Of a stretch of 50,263 nucleotides of DNA, positions 33,758-43,200 are shown one piece after another. The position numbers and the translations under genes are program-made. The stretch is from Clostridia bacterium (GTDB taxonomy: Bacteria > Bacillota_A > Clostridia > Christensenellales > Aristaeellaceae): positions 1-50,263 of the forward strand of contig JAFQEB010000094.1 in NCBI GenBank assembly GCA_017399225.1. The letters are read 5' to 3'. Each line of letters starts with the position of its first letter. Position 1 is the stretch's first letter. Below the pieces are notes generated by a model, which saw only the letters and a list, made by a program, of their open reading frames with translations, was not told where the DNA came from and did no database searches.

Positions 33758-34675
33758 ATGAAGCACAATTCCCTGAAGAAGCTGGCCGGCCTGAGCGCCG
33801 CTGCCGTGCTGACCCTGACCTCGACGGCAGCCCTTGCGGCCTCCGACAGCGCCCTGGTCAAGGGCGGCGCGCTGAACCTGCGCCAGGAGCCCTCCCTGAG
33901 CGCGAAGGTGCTGGGCCAGTTCCCCACCGGCACGCTGGTCGAGGTGACCGGCTACCACGGCGACTGGTACGAGGTGGAAGTGAACGGCCTGAACGGCTAC
34001 ATGATGTCCAAGTTCCTCACCGGCGACCTGAACGTGCAGACTGCGACGGTGCGCACCAACAGCGGCATCGGCCTGAACGTGCGCGAGGAGCCGGGCATGG
34101 ACGGCGCGATCCTGACGTCCGTGAAGAACGGCGGGACCGTCACCGTCACCCAGAAGGGCTCCAACTGGAGCCGCGTCACCGTAGGCGGCGTGGACGGCTT
34201 CATGGCCACGGAATACCTGCGCTTCTCCGGCAAGGAGGAAAGCAGCATCCCCACCGGCAAGAAGGCCGTCGTCAGCAATCCCCGCGACACCCAGGTGCTG
34301 AACCTGCGGCAGAACCCCTCCCTGGACGCCAAGGTGCTGGACTACTACCGCAACGGCGTGGAGGTCACCATCCTCAAGGCCGGCAATACCTGGCACAAGG
34401 TGCAGGTTGAGGACGGCAAGGTGGGCTACATGATGGCCAAGTACCTCAAGGTCACCGATGAGGAGACCGAGGCGAAGCCCTTTGAGGCCAGGCTCATCAA
34501 CGTCAACGGCGGCTCCTACGTCAACTTCCGCAAGGGCCCGTCCCTGAAAAGCGACGTCATCAGCCGCCTGCCCGTTGGCAGCAAGGTGACCGTCATCGAG
34601 CACGGCACCGACTGGTGCAAGGTCGATGTGGACGGCCAGACCGGCTATGTTTCCACCTGGTTCATGCGCTGGTAA
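33758..34675 (+). CDS. Exported protein with four bacterial SH3 domains
   Basis: Predicted exported protein of 305 residues. Signal peptide MKHNSLKKLA ending AALAAS, then four SH3b domains (SH3_3, PF08239) at roughly 30-90, 95-160, 170-235 and 245-305. Each has the ALNLRQEPSL-type entry (LNLRQEP, LNVREEP, LNLRQNP, VNFRKGP) and a GYM/GYV exit. No catalytic domain is present, so it is probably a wall-binding or adaptor protein. AAAGGAGG lies 8 nt before the ATG; an upstream in-frame extension is not supported. Confidence 0.9.
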   Translation: MKHNSLKKLAGLSAAAVLTLTSTAALAASDSALVKGGALNLRQEPSLSAKVLGQFPTGTLVEVTGYHGDWYEVEVNGLNGYMMSKFLTGDLNVQTATVRTNSGIGLNVREEPGMDGAILTSVKNGGTVTVTQKGSNWSRVTVGGVDGFMATEYLRFSGKEESSIPTGKKAVVSNPRDTQVLNLRQNPSLDAKVLDYYRNGVEVTILKAGNTWHKVQVEDGKVGYMMAKYLKVTDEETEAKPFEARLINVNGGSYVNFRKGPSLKSDVISRLPVGSKVTVIEHGTDWCKVDVDGQTGYVSTWFMRW

Positions 34676-34717
34676 GCCGGAAAAGACCGGTATCGTTCAA
34701 AGTAAAACTGCATATCT

Positions 34718-34760
34718 GCCTGCACGCCGCTGCGGTTTTCCCGGCGTGCGGGCTTTTTTC
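34718..34760 (+). terminator. Terminator after four-SH3 gene
   Basis: GCACGCCG at 34722-34729 pairs with CGGCGTGC at 34742-34749, followed by six T. Confidence 0.85.
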
Positions 34761-34811
34761 ATTCTCCCGAAGCCCTCGCTTCAAAAAACAGCCGCTCTCC
34801 TATAAGAATGC

Positions 34812-34840
34812 GTGACAATCCTGCCCATTTATGCTATGCT
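34812..34840 (+). promoter_or_regulatory. Promoter of acyltransferase operon
   Basis: GTGACA at 34812-34817 and TATGCT at 34835-34840 are separated by 17 bp, 38 bp before the start codon. Confidence 0.6.
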
Positions 34841-34878
34841 ATATAAAAGACTGAATGATCTTCAAAAGGAGCCGTCCC

Positions 34879-36147
34879 ATGAGCAATTCTCCCCCTGCCA
34901 ACGCCTTTTCCCGCTGGCTGAACAAGCCCTACGCCCCTTCGGCCCGGCACATCCCGGAGCTCAACGGCCTGCGCGTGCTGCTGGTGTTCATCGTCAGCTG
35001 GTATCACTTCTGGCAGCAGTCATGGCTCACGCCCTATGTGGGCCGCTATTCGCTGGACTGGCTGGTGCGCTCGGGCTATGTGCCGGTGGACGGCACCATC
35101 CTGCTCTCAGGCTTCCTGCTGTTTCTGCCCCATGCCCGCAGTATGCTCCTGGGAGATCCGGTGCCCGATGTACGGAGCTTCTATCAGAAGCGGGTGATGC
35201 GCATCGTGCCCAGCTACTATTTCGTCACGCTGCTGATGCTCTTCGTCGTGGCGATCCCCTACGGCCTGTACTGGCGGCCGGCGGACATGTGGCGCGATCT
35301 CCTCATGCACCTGACCTTCACCCAGACCTTCAACTACAGCACCTATATCGGTACGCCCATCGGCGTCGCCTCCTGGACGATCGCCATCGAGATGCAGGCA
35401 TACCTCATCTTCCCCCTGCTGGCAAAATGCGCAAGGAAGAATCCCCTGGCAACCTTCTCCACCATGATGGCCGCCGCCTGGGGCTTCCGCAGCTGGTGCC
35501 TGTGGTCGATGACCGACTACAACATGGTCGTCAACCAGGTGATCAACTTCATGGACATATACGCCCTGGGCATGGCGGCAGCGCTGATCTATGTGAAGCT
35601 GACGACCCTCTGGCCGAAAAAGAAGACCGAGCAGCTGCTGTGCAGCGCCGTTGCAACCATGGTGCTGATCCTGGCGATCTGGGGCCTGGTGGTGACGCTC
35701 AAGGCCCAGGCGGGCTCCTCCGGCACCTTCGGCATCCAGGGGGGCCAGATGATGCGCAGGCCCATTTTCGGCCTCCTGCTGACTGCTGTGACCCTCTCGC
35801 TGCCCTTCGCCCTCAGGCCCGTCCGCTTCCTTTTCGGCAACCATCTGATGGGCTTCCTGGCGCTCATCTCCATGAACTATTACCTCATCCATCAGAATAT
35901 CGCCGTGCACTTAAAGCGCGTGCAGTTCCCCCCGGCAGAGAATTACCCGGCCCCCAACATGGCCCCCGGCGGCACGGAGCAGCCCTGGGCGGATCAATAT
36001 ACCTTCCTGTGCTTCTCTCTGTCGCTGGTGACGGCAACGGCCATCACCTTCCTGATCGAGAAGCCCGGCGCATGGCTGCTGGGCAAGCTATTCAAAAAGC
36101 TCAACGGGGCCATCGACCGCCGCAGGGCACAAAAAAACGCATCCTGA
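34879..36147 (+). CDS. Acyltransferase 3 family membrane protein
   Basis: Integral-membrane O-acyltransferase (PF01757, OafA/YrhL type) of 422 residues with about ten hydrophobic segments. The N-terminal motif is PELNGLRVLL followed by the conserved His in SWYHFW; TIAIEMQAYLIFPLL is the usual middle motif. Such enzymes acetylate surface polysaccharides or peptidoglycan. AAAAGGAG lies 7 nt before the ATG at 34879. It is followed after 33 bp by a polysaccharide deacetylase, so the pair may adjust acetylation of the same polymer; that is inference. Confidence 0.9.
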   Translation: MSNSPPANAFSRWLNKPYAPSARHIPELNGLRVLLVFIVSWYHFWQQSWLTPYVGRYSLDWLVRSGYVPVDGTILLSGFLLFLPHARSMLLGDPVPDVRSFYQKRVMRIVPSYYFVTLLMLFVVAIPYGLYWRPADMWRDLLMHLTFTQTFNYSTYIGTPIGVASWTIAIEMQAYLIFPLLAKCARKNPLATFSTMMAAAWGFRSWCLWSMTDYNMVVNQVINFMDIYALGMAAALIYVKLTTLWPKKKTEQLLCSAVATMVLILAIWGLVVTLKAQAGSSGTFGIQGGQMMRRPIFGLLLTAVTLSLPFALRPVRFLFGNHLMGFLALISMNYYLIHQNIAVHLKRVQFPPAENYPAPNMAPGGTEQPWADQYTFLCFSLSLVTATAITFLIEKPGAWLLGKLFKKLNGAIDRRRAQKNAS

Positions 36148-36180
36148 ACGATCAATACATACAGAAAGAGGGTAAAGAAC

Positions 36181-37014
36181 ATGAGCATTTTCTACCGTTT
36201 TCCCGGCGGCCTGCGCAAGGCGCTGACCCTTTCCTACGACGACGGCGTGGAGCAGGACGTCCGCCTGATGGAGATCCTGGACAAGTACGGCATCCGCTGC
36301 ACCTTCAACCTCAACAGCGGCTGCTGGGCGGCTGAGGGCACCGTGTACCCCAAGGGACACATTCACCGCCGCATGAGCGCCTCCCAGGTGAAGGAATTGT
36401 ATCAGAACCCCAACCATGAGGTGGCGGCCCACTGCCTGACCCATGCCTCCCTGACGGAGCTGAACGCGGGGCAGATCGCCCACGAGGTGCTGGCGGACCG
36501 GGAAAACCTCGAGGCCATGTTTGGCGGCCTCGTCCGGGGCCTGGCCTATCCCTTCGGCACCCACTCCGACGCGGTGATCGAAGCCCTCAGGGCCACCGGC
36601 ACCGCCTATGCCCGCACCGTGATCTCCACCAACAACACCGAGATCCCCAACGACTGGCTACGCCTGCACCCCACCTGCCATCACAACGCCCCAAACCTGA
36701 TGCAGCTCTGTGACCGCTTCCTGGCGGATTCCGTGCCCTTCGGCAGCCGGCTGTTCTACCTCTGGGGCCACAGCTACGAGTTCGAGGCGGACAACAACTG
36801 GCACGTCATCGAGGAATTCTGCGAAAAGATGGCCGGCCGGAAGGATATCTGGTACGCCACCAACATCCAGATCGTCGATTACGTCAACGCCTGCCGCGCC
36901 ATGATCTCCAGCGCCGACGGCCACACCCTGCACAACCCCACCGCCACCGACGTCTGGGCGGACGCCTACGGCAAGCTCGTGTGCATCAAGGCCGGCGAGA
37001 CCCTCCGCGTCTGA
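36181..37014 (+). CDS. Polysaccharide deacetylase family protein
   Basis: NodB-fold metal-dependent deacetylase of 277 residues. The catalytic-base motif is Asp20-Asp21 in LSYDDG and the metal-binding HxxxH is His84 and His88 in AHCLTHAS. LAYPFGTHSD is a further family motif. There is no signal peptide, which is unusual for an enzyme acting on wall polymers and points to a soluble oligosaccharide or lipid-linked substrate. GAGGG lies 8 nt before the ATG. It is the second gene of the acyltransferase operon and the last gene before the replication origin. Confidence 0.9.
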   Translation: MSIFYRFPGGLRKALTLSYDDGVEQDVRLMEILDKYGIRCTFNLNSGCWAAEGTVYPKGHIHRRMSASQVKELYQNPNHEVAAHCLTHASLTELNAGQIAHEVLADRENLEAMFGGLVRGLAYPFGTHSDAVIEALRATGTAYARTVISTNNTEIPNDWLRLHPTCHHNAPNLMQLCDRFLADSVPFGSRLFYLWGHSYEFEADNNWHVIEEFCEKMAGRKDIWYATNIQIVDYVNACRAMISSADGHTLHNPTATDVWADAYGKLVCIKAGETLRV

Positions 37015-37046
37015 GCCGGCAAAGCCGCGATCATCCGGGGTTTTCA

Positions 37047-37076
37047 TTGACAATGAAGCGATCTGCATGGTAAAAT
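37047..37076 (+). promoter_or_regulatory. Promoter reading into the origin region
   Basis: TTGACA at 37047-37052 and TAAAAT at 37071-37076 are separated by 18 bp. It would transcribe through the DnaA boxes toward dnaN. Confidence 0.5.
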
Positions 37077-37118
37077 CCAAATGATGCCCTTTGGCTGGAA
37101 AACCGGGTTTATGCAGGC

Positions 37119-37540
37119 TTATTCACATTCTTTTGGCGTAAAAGGCAGCTGCCGGATTTTGTGGAAAAACGGTGGATTCTTTCCTCCGAAGCGCCATAAA
37201 AGGCGGATATCCGGCATATTCGGTTATCCACAGGCAGTTTATCCACAGCATGTGGACGCTGTGGACGACGCCCTGTCCCCCCTGCTTGACAGACCTTCCG
37301 GGCGATGAACGGCGGATAAAATTTATGCAGCCTATACATCCCGGGGAGGCAGGAATCCGCTGCCGGAAAACCGAATAATAACAGGAGTGGGATTCTTTCC
37401 ACAGGGGTGTGGATAGAGATGCTTCTTTTCCACAGCTTATCCTTTGGCCCAAAAGCAGTCAATAAGCGGGGTTGCGACACTTTTCCACAGTTTTCACAGC
37501 CCCTATTACTACTACGAAATATATATTACTACTATCTAAG
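37119..37540 (+). other. Replication origin (oriC) with DnaA boxes and unwinding region
   Basis: Perfect DnaA boxes TTATCCACA lie at 37224-37232 and 37239-37247. One- or two-mismatch boxes lie at 37119, 37160 (reverse), 37408 (reverse), 37426, 37481 and 37491. The last two (TTTTCCACA, then TTTTCACAG) are followed by CCCC, then TATTACTACTACG and AAATATATAT. That is the order of the Bacillus basal unwinding system: DnaA boxes, GC step, DnaA-trios, AT-rich element. dnaN starts 20 bp after this region. dnaA is not adjacent. Confidence 0.9.
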
Positions 37541-37559
37541 TAGCGGAGAGGATGATTCC

Positions 37560-38675
37560 ATGCAGTTTACCGTGAACGTACAGGATCTTCTGGATGGCCT
37601 GAATACCGTAACGCGCGCGCTGGCGGCCCGTCCGGCCAAGCAGATCCTGGAGGGCGTGCTCATCGAAGCCGAGGGCGACGGGGTCAACCTGACCTGCTCG
37701 GATGGCAGCCTGACCATTGAGACCAATATTCCCGCCGACATCCGCGAGGAAGGCCGCGCGGTACTGCCCGGCAAACTCTTCACCGAGCTGGCCCGCAAGC
37801 TGCCCGGGGGCGAGGTGACCATCAAGGTGGGCGACAACCATGCCGCCTCCATCCGCTGCATGTCTTCCAAGTCCAACCTGGCGGGCATGAACCCTGTCGA
37901 GTACCCCGAAATGGCGGGCGTGGAGCAGGGCGTGACGGTCAAGATCCCCCAGAAGGAGCTGCGCGAGATGATCTCCCGTGTGGTGTTCGCCATCGCCACC
38001 GACGAAAGCCGTCAGATCCTCACCGGCTGCCTGCTGGAGGTGACTGCGAGCGAGGCCCGCATGGTCGCCCTGGACGGCTTCCGCCTGGCGATCCAGAAGG
38101 TCTTCCAGCCCTTTGAGCTGCCTGCGGGCACCGAGACCCTCAAGGCCGTTATTCCCGGCCGGGTGCTGAACGAGCTGTCCAAGATCCTGGCGGAGGAGGA
38201 CGAGTTCTGCACGCTGTTGATCGACAAGACCCGTATGCAGGCCTCCTTCGGCAACACCAGGCTCTCCACCGTGCTGCTGGCTGGCGAGTACATCGACTAC
38301 CGCAAGATCCTGCCCCTGTCCTTCAAGACCACGGCCAAGGCCGACCGCGTGGGCGTGCAGAATGCCATCGACCGCGCCAGCCTCATGGCCCGCGAAGGCA
38401 AGAACAACCTCATCCGCATGGCATTCAGCGGCGATACCCTGGCCATCACCTCCAATGCGGAGCTGGGCGATGTGCTGGAGGAGCTGGACGCCAGCCTCTC
38501 CGGCGACCCCCTCGAGATCGCCTTCAACGCCAAGTACATCACAGACGTCATCCGTAACATCACCGATGATGACCTGTGTATGCACTTCAACTCCAACGTC
38601 AGCCCCTGCGTGGTCTCTCCCGCCGACGGCGATCAGTACCTGTATCTGATCCTGCCGGTGCGTGTGTTCAGCTAA
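37560..38675 (+). CDS. dnaN: DNA polymerase III beta subunit (sliding clamp)
   Basis: The ring-shaped processivity clamp, 371 residues, normal length. Three similar clamp domains follow the start MQFTVNVQDL; the C terminus QYLYLILPVRVFS carries the conserved LPVR ending. GGAGAGG lies 8 nt before the ATG at 37560; an in-frame extension to 37407 runs through origin DNA and is rejected. It is immediately downstream of oriC and 81 bp upstream of recF, with a strong hairpin between them. Confidence 0.97.
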   Translation: MQFTVNVQDLLDGLNTVTRALAARPAKQILEGVLIEAEGDGVNLTCSDGSLTIETNIPADIREEGRAVLPGKLFTELARKLPGGEVTIKVGDNHAASIRCMSSKSNLAGMNPVEYPEMAGVEQGVTVKIPQKELREMISRVVFAIATDESRQILTGCLLEVTASEARMVALDGFRLAIQKVFQPFELPAGTETLKAVIPGRVLNELSKILAEEDEFCTLLIDKTRMQASFGNTRLSTVLLAGEYIDYRKILPLSFKTTAKADRVGVQNAIDRASLMAREGKNNLIRMAFSGDTLAITSNAELGDVLEELDASLSGDPLEIAFNAKYITDVIRNITDDDLCMHFNSNVSPCVVSPADGDQYLYLILPVRVFS

Positions 38676-38689
38676 AACAGTATAAGAAT

Positions 38690-38741
38690 ATAACGGGATA
38701 CAGGCTCTGAAAGGATATGCTTTCATCTTGTATCCCGTTAT
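38690..38741. terminator. Long hairpin between dnaN and recF
   Basis: ATAACGGGATACA at 38690-38702 pairs perfectly with TGTATCCCGTTAT at 38729-38741. An inner GAAAG/CTTTC pair lies in the loop. The 3' side is only TTTC, so it may be a weak terminator or an RNA-processing/attenuation hairpin that lowers recF expression. Confidence 0.6.
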
Positions 38742-38756
38742 TTCAATATAAGAAAA

Positions 38757-39929
38757 ATGATAATAGATTTATTAAAAATAAGAGACTTCCGGAACTATGG
38801 TGAGGCGGAGATGAAGCCCCATCCGGGGGTCAATATCCTCTTCGGACAGAACGGCTCCGGCAAGACAAATCTGCTGGAGGCGATCCACTACAGCGCCCTG
38901 GGCCGCAGCCACCGCACAAGTCAGGATAAGGAAGTCGTGCGCAAGGGGGCTGAGGCTGCGGCGATCGGCGTGCAGCTTCACAAAAGCGGCGTCCGCATGG
39001 ACGTGCAGGTGAAGCTAACCCCCGGAGAAATCAGGAAGAAGGCCATTTTTGTCGATCGCAAGCGGGCAAACCGCCTTTCTGATCTCATGGGGCATGTGCA
39101 GTGCGTCATTTTCTCCCCCGAGGATCTGATGCTGGTCAAGGAGGGCCCCTCCATCCGCCGCAGATACCTGGATATGATGCTTTCCCAGCTCAGCACCGGG
39201 TATTTCACGGCCCTGCAGCAGTACCAGAAGGCGCTGGATCAGCGCAATGCCCTGCTGCGGGAGGCAAAGAAGGGCGGACGGCTCGATCAGGGGATGATGG
39301 ACGCCTTTGAGGAGGCCATGGCTGCTCAGTGCGAGGTGATCATCCCGCTGCGGCGGAAAATGGTGGCCCGCACTGCCGAGTTTGCCCAGGAGAAGTATGG
39401 ATCCATCAGCGGCAGGCCCCACGAGCAGTTCCGCATGGCCTATCAGTGCTGTGTGCCGGAAACGGCAGATATTGCCGCCTTTGCCCGGGATGCGCTGAAG
39501 AGATCCCGGCAGGAGGATATGTTCCGGGGCGGCACGGGCTTCGGTGTGCACCGGGAGGACGTCGCCCTGACCCTCAACGGCCGGGAGATGAAGGTGTTTG
39601 CCTCTCAGGGGCAGATCCGCACGGCAGCGCTGAGTATGAAGCTGGCACAGCTTGCCGTGTTCCGGCAGGAGACCGGGGAAGCGCCCATCCTGCTGCTGGA
39701 CGACGTGATGAGCGAGCTGGACATGACCCGCCGCACCCGCCTGCTGGAGGAGATCAGCGGCGTGCAGACCTTCATCACCTGCACGGATGAATCCGATCTG
39801 GAAGGCTGTCGGGAGCGCCGCAGCTATCAGGTATACATGGATGCGGAGGGCTATGCGCACATCCGGGAGAATTCCACCGGCAGCGAAGTCCGGCAGGAGA
39901 ACAACGAGCTGGATGAGCTGGAGCTGTAA
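38757..39929 (+). CDS. recF: DNA replication and repair protein RecF
   Basis: SMC-like ATPase of 390 residues that helps load RecA at gaps. Walker A GQNGSGKT is at 30-37, the Walker B is ILLLDDVMSELD, and the signature region is FASQGQIRTAALS. The start MIIDLLKIRDFRNY is typical; no clear Shine-Dalgarno site precedes it, so translation may be weak. It follows dnaN without the small S4-domain gene (yaaA) often found between them, and gyrB does not follow. Confidence 0.96.
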   Translation: MIIDLLKIRDFRNYGEAEMKPHPGVNILFGQNGSGKTNLLEAIHYSALGRSHRTSQDKEVVRKGAEAAAIGVQLHKSGVRMDVQVKLTPGEIRKKAIFVDRKRANRLSDLMGHVQCVIFSPEDLMLVKEGPSIRRRYLDMMLSQLSTGYFTALQQYQKALDQRNALLREAKKGGRLDQGMMDAFEEAMAAQCEVIIPLRRKMVARTAEFAQEKYGSISGRPHEQFRMAYQCCVPETADIAAFARDALKRSRQEDMFRGGTGFGVHREDVALTLNGREMKVFASQGQIRTAALSMKLAQLAVFRQETGEAPILLLDDVMSELDMTRRTRLLEEISGVQTFITCTDESDLEGCRERRSYQVYMDAEGYAHIRENSTGSEVRQENNELDELEL

Positions 39930-39931
39930 AT

Positions 39932-39947
39932 TGTTCCACGTGAAACA
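39932..39947. promoter_or_regulatory. parS site 1
   Basis: TGTTCCACGTGAAACA is identical to the Bacillus parS consensus bound by ParB/Spo0J. It starts 2 bp after the recF stop codon. Confidence 0.95.
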
Positions 39948-39955
39948 TTTTTATC

Positions 39956-39994
39956 AGGTCTGACGGGCAAAAATGCGCCTGTCAGACCTTTTTG
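39956..39994 (+). terminator. Terminator after recF
   Basis: AGGTCTGAC pairs with GTCAGACCT at 39981-39989 around an AT-rich loop, followed by TTTTTG. The stretch 39995-40167 is AT-rich, contains a TATAAT near 40133 and is otherwise empty of genes. Confidence 0.8.
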
Positions 39995-40167
39995 TATGCC
40001 GCGATGACAGCCCTTGAAGAAAAATGAAGATGATGATCGGGTCATGTTACATGGTGAAGATCAGTTTTGAGCGCAAATATATGAAAAGTACCAGCAATTT
40101 CAAGGGTTTCAGCGGTTTGAAATATATACACCTATAATAACTGAAAAAACTGTGTGAAAAATCGCAA

Positions 40168-40183
40168 TGTTTCACGTGAAACA
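40168..40183. promoter_or_regulatory. parS site 2
   Basis: TGTTTCACGTGAAACA, a perfect palindromic parS, 53 bp before addA. A further half site (CCATGTGAAAC) follows at about 40191. Confidence 0.95.
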
Positions 40184-40236
40184 CTTTTATCCATGTGAAA
40201 CCTGTGGTAAAATATGATGGAAAGGAGTTGATCATC

Positions 40237-43200
40237 ATGCCAAACTGGACGCCACAGCAGCAGCAGGCCATCAGTGCTCGCAACAGGACGATCCTCGTCA
40301 GCGCAGCAGCAGGCTCCGGCAAGACGGCTGTGCTGGTGGAACGCATCGTGCAGCTCATCCGCGAAGGCTGGCGGATGGATCGCATGTTGATCGTCACCTT
40401 CACAAAGGCTGCTGCGGCGGAAATGCGTCAGCGCCTGAACAAGCGGCTCGTGCGGGAAGCCCAGAGCGACCCGGAGATCATGGGTCGCGCCCTGGATGAT
40501 CTGGAATCAACGGAGATTTCCACTATCCATGCCTTCTGCCAGAAGGTGCTGCGCAATAACTTCCAGGCCGTGGGCATCGATCCAATGGTGCGGCCCTGCG
40601 AGGATCAGCAGCGAAAGGCCCTGTTCGATGAGGCGTGGCTGGAGGCGCTCAACCAGCTGCTGGATGAAAATGCCCATCATGGGCTGATCGAGCTGGCCAA
40701 CGCGTGGGATCAGAGCGCCCTCTACGACATGACGGCAGAGGTCTATGAGTTTCTGATGTCCCTGCCTGCGCCCTTTGACTGGCTGGATCGGGCAGTGGAA
40801 GCGGTTTTGTACAAGCCCTATGAGCGGCATCCCTGGTATGTGACGCTGAAAAACCATACCCGGCTGCAAATTGAGGGCATTTCGCATATTCTGCAGGCGA
40901 TGCGCACCATGCTGGACGAGCCCGACGCCGTAGAAGCGCGCCGGGAGGTGTGGCAGGCCGACGCTGACGCCTATATGGCGCTGCTGGACGTCAACTGGAA
41001 CCGCACGGATGAGGTGATCAGCGCCCTTTTAGGCTATGAAATGGTGAAGGCAAAGGCTGCCCGGAATACCTCTGATGCGCAGAAGGACTGGCTGAAGCGC
41101 TTCGGTAAGCACCGGGACGCCATCAAGGACATCATCAGCGACGCCCTGGAGGCCCTGAATATCGATGAAGAGCGCCTTGACAGGGAATTTTCCATGATGC
41201 ACCTGCATCTGACGGGCCTGGCAGAGCTGACAAAGCGCACACATCGGCTGTTTTTAGAGAAAAAAGCCCAGCAGCATGTGATCGACTTCAGCGATATGGA
41301 GCAGTTCACGATGGAGGTACTCTCCCAGGAGGAGCTGCGCCGCCAGCTGCAGGCGGAATACGACCATATTTTTGTGGACGAATGCCAGGACGTATCCCAG
41401 GTGCAGGACGCCATCCTCCATGCCATTCACAGCGATGAAAACCATATGTTCATGGTCGGCGACGTGAAGCAGAGCATTTACCGCTTCCGAAAGGCTGATC
41501 CGACGCTGTTTTTGCATCGGATGCGCACCTACAAGGATGACGAGGACGCTGTGACCCGTCGGATCTTCCTGCAAAAAAACTTCCGCAGCCGCTATAACGT
41601 GCTGGAAGCGACGAATCAGGTGTTCCGCAAGGCCATGCGTCCGGCAGTGACGGAGCTGGAATATGAAAGGGAGGATGAGCTGATCTGCGGGCGGGAGACG
41701 GAAAACGACCCGCCGGTGGAGATGCACCTGCTGGATCTGTCGCCGGATGAAGAGGGCGAAAAGGTGGAAGCCCTGGAGGCGGAGGCTGCCGTGATGGTGC
41801 AGCGCATCCGGGAGCTGCTGAATGAAAGCTTCGATGATGGCGGGGAGATACGCAACTATACATACCGGGACATCGTGATCCTGCTCTCTGCGGCCTCAAA
41901 TACCGCGCCGAAGCTGGTGGAAATGCTCAATTCGCAGGGCATTCCCGTGTTTTATGACGGCGCGGCGGCATATTTCTCCCTGCCGGAGATCCAGACGATG
42001 AAGGCGCTGCTTTCCGTGCTGGATAACCCCATGCAGGATATTCCGCTGCTTTCCACGCTGAAGATGGCGCCTTTTTCCTTCAATGAGGAGGAGCTGGCCC
42101 AGGTGCGCCTCAGCAAAACCGGACGGAATGTACCCTTTTACGAGGCATTCCGGGCGTGCTGCGAGGGTGAAACGCCCCTTGCTGAAAAGTGCCGCCAGGC
42201 AGAGAAGCAGCTGCAGGACTGGCGCTTTGAGGCGGAGATCATGCGCCTGTCGGATTTCATCTGGCACATACTGACGGATTCGGGGTATTATGCGGCCTGC
42301 GGAGCGCTGCCTGAAGGGGAGCTGCGTCAGGCGAATCTGCGTATGCTCTATCAGCGGGCGCTGAACTTCGAGCAGGACGGCGGCGAAACGCTGCGGGATT
42401 TCATCCGCCTGACGGATCAGCAGTCCAGCGGGGATGACAAGACCTCCGCCAAGATGCTGGGCGAGGGCGAAAACCTGGTGCGCATCATGACGATGCACAA
42501 ATCCAAGGGCCTGGAGTTCCCGGTGGTGTTCTGTATGCAGATGAGCGGCCGGATCCACAAGGGGCACCGGGGAAATGTGCTGCTGCACACGCAGCTGGGC
42601 GTTGCGATGCCCTATGTCAACAGGGAGCTGCGGGTGAAACGCAAGACCATGGCGGACGAGGCCTTCCGTGTGCAGCGTGAGCTAGATGAAAAGGCGGAGC
42701 GCGCCAGGCTGCTCTACGTCGCCATGACCCGCGCCAGGGAGCGACTGATCATGGTCGGCAGCTGCCGGGAGAAGGATCGTGCCATATGGACGCTGCCGGA
42801 GAGCGACTACCGCGTGTGGAAGGCTGGAAGCATGACCGACTGGATCATGCAGGGCGTTTATGAACAGGATGCGTTCAACTTATCCACAATTCCGCAGGGA
42901 GCCGGAAACCCATGGAAAATCCGGTATTGGGATGATTGTGACGGACTCGCTGTGGATAAAACTGTGGATAAAGTGTGCATACAGGAATGGCTGCAGGCAG
43001 AGCTCAATACCCCGGCGGACGGCCTCTTTGACGGCTGGGAGCACATGGAGAAAACCGATGCGGCTGCTCCGCTGAAGACCTCTGTCAGCGCGGTGGCAAA
43101 GCGCCAGGTCATTCCTGATCCCATGCCGCTATCGGAGAGCGAGGAAGACGCGGAGACCAAGCGCGTGCCGGAGGAGATCGTCAGTCCCCTGCGGCTGAGC

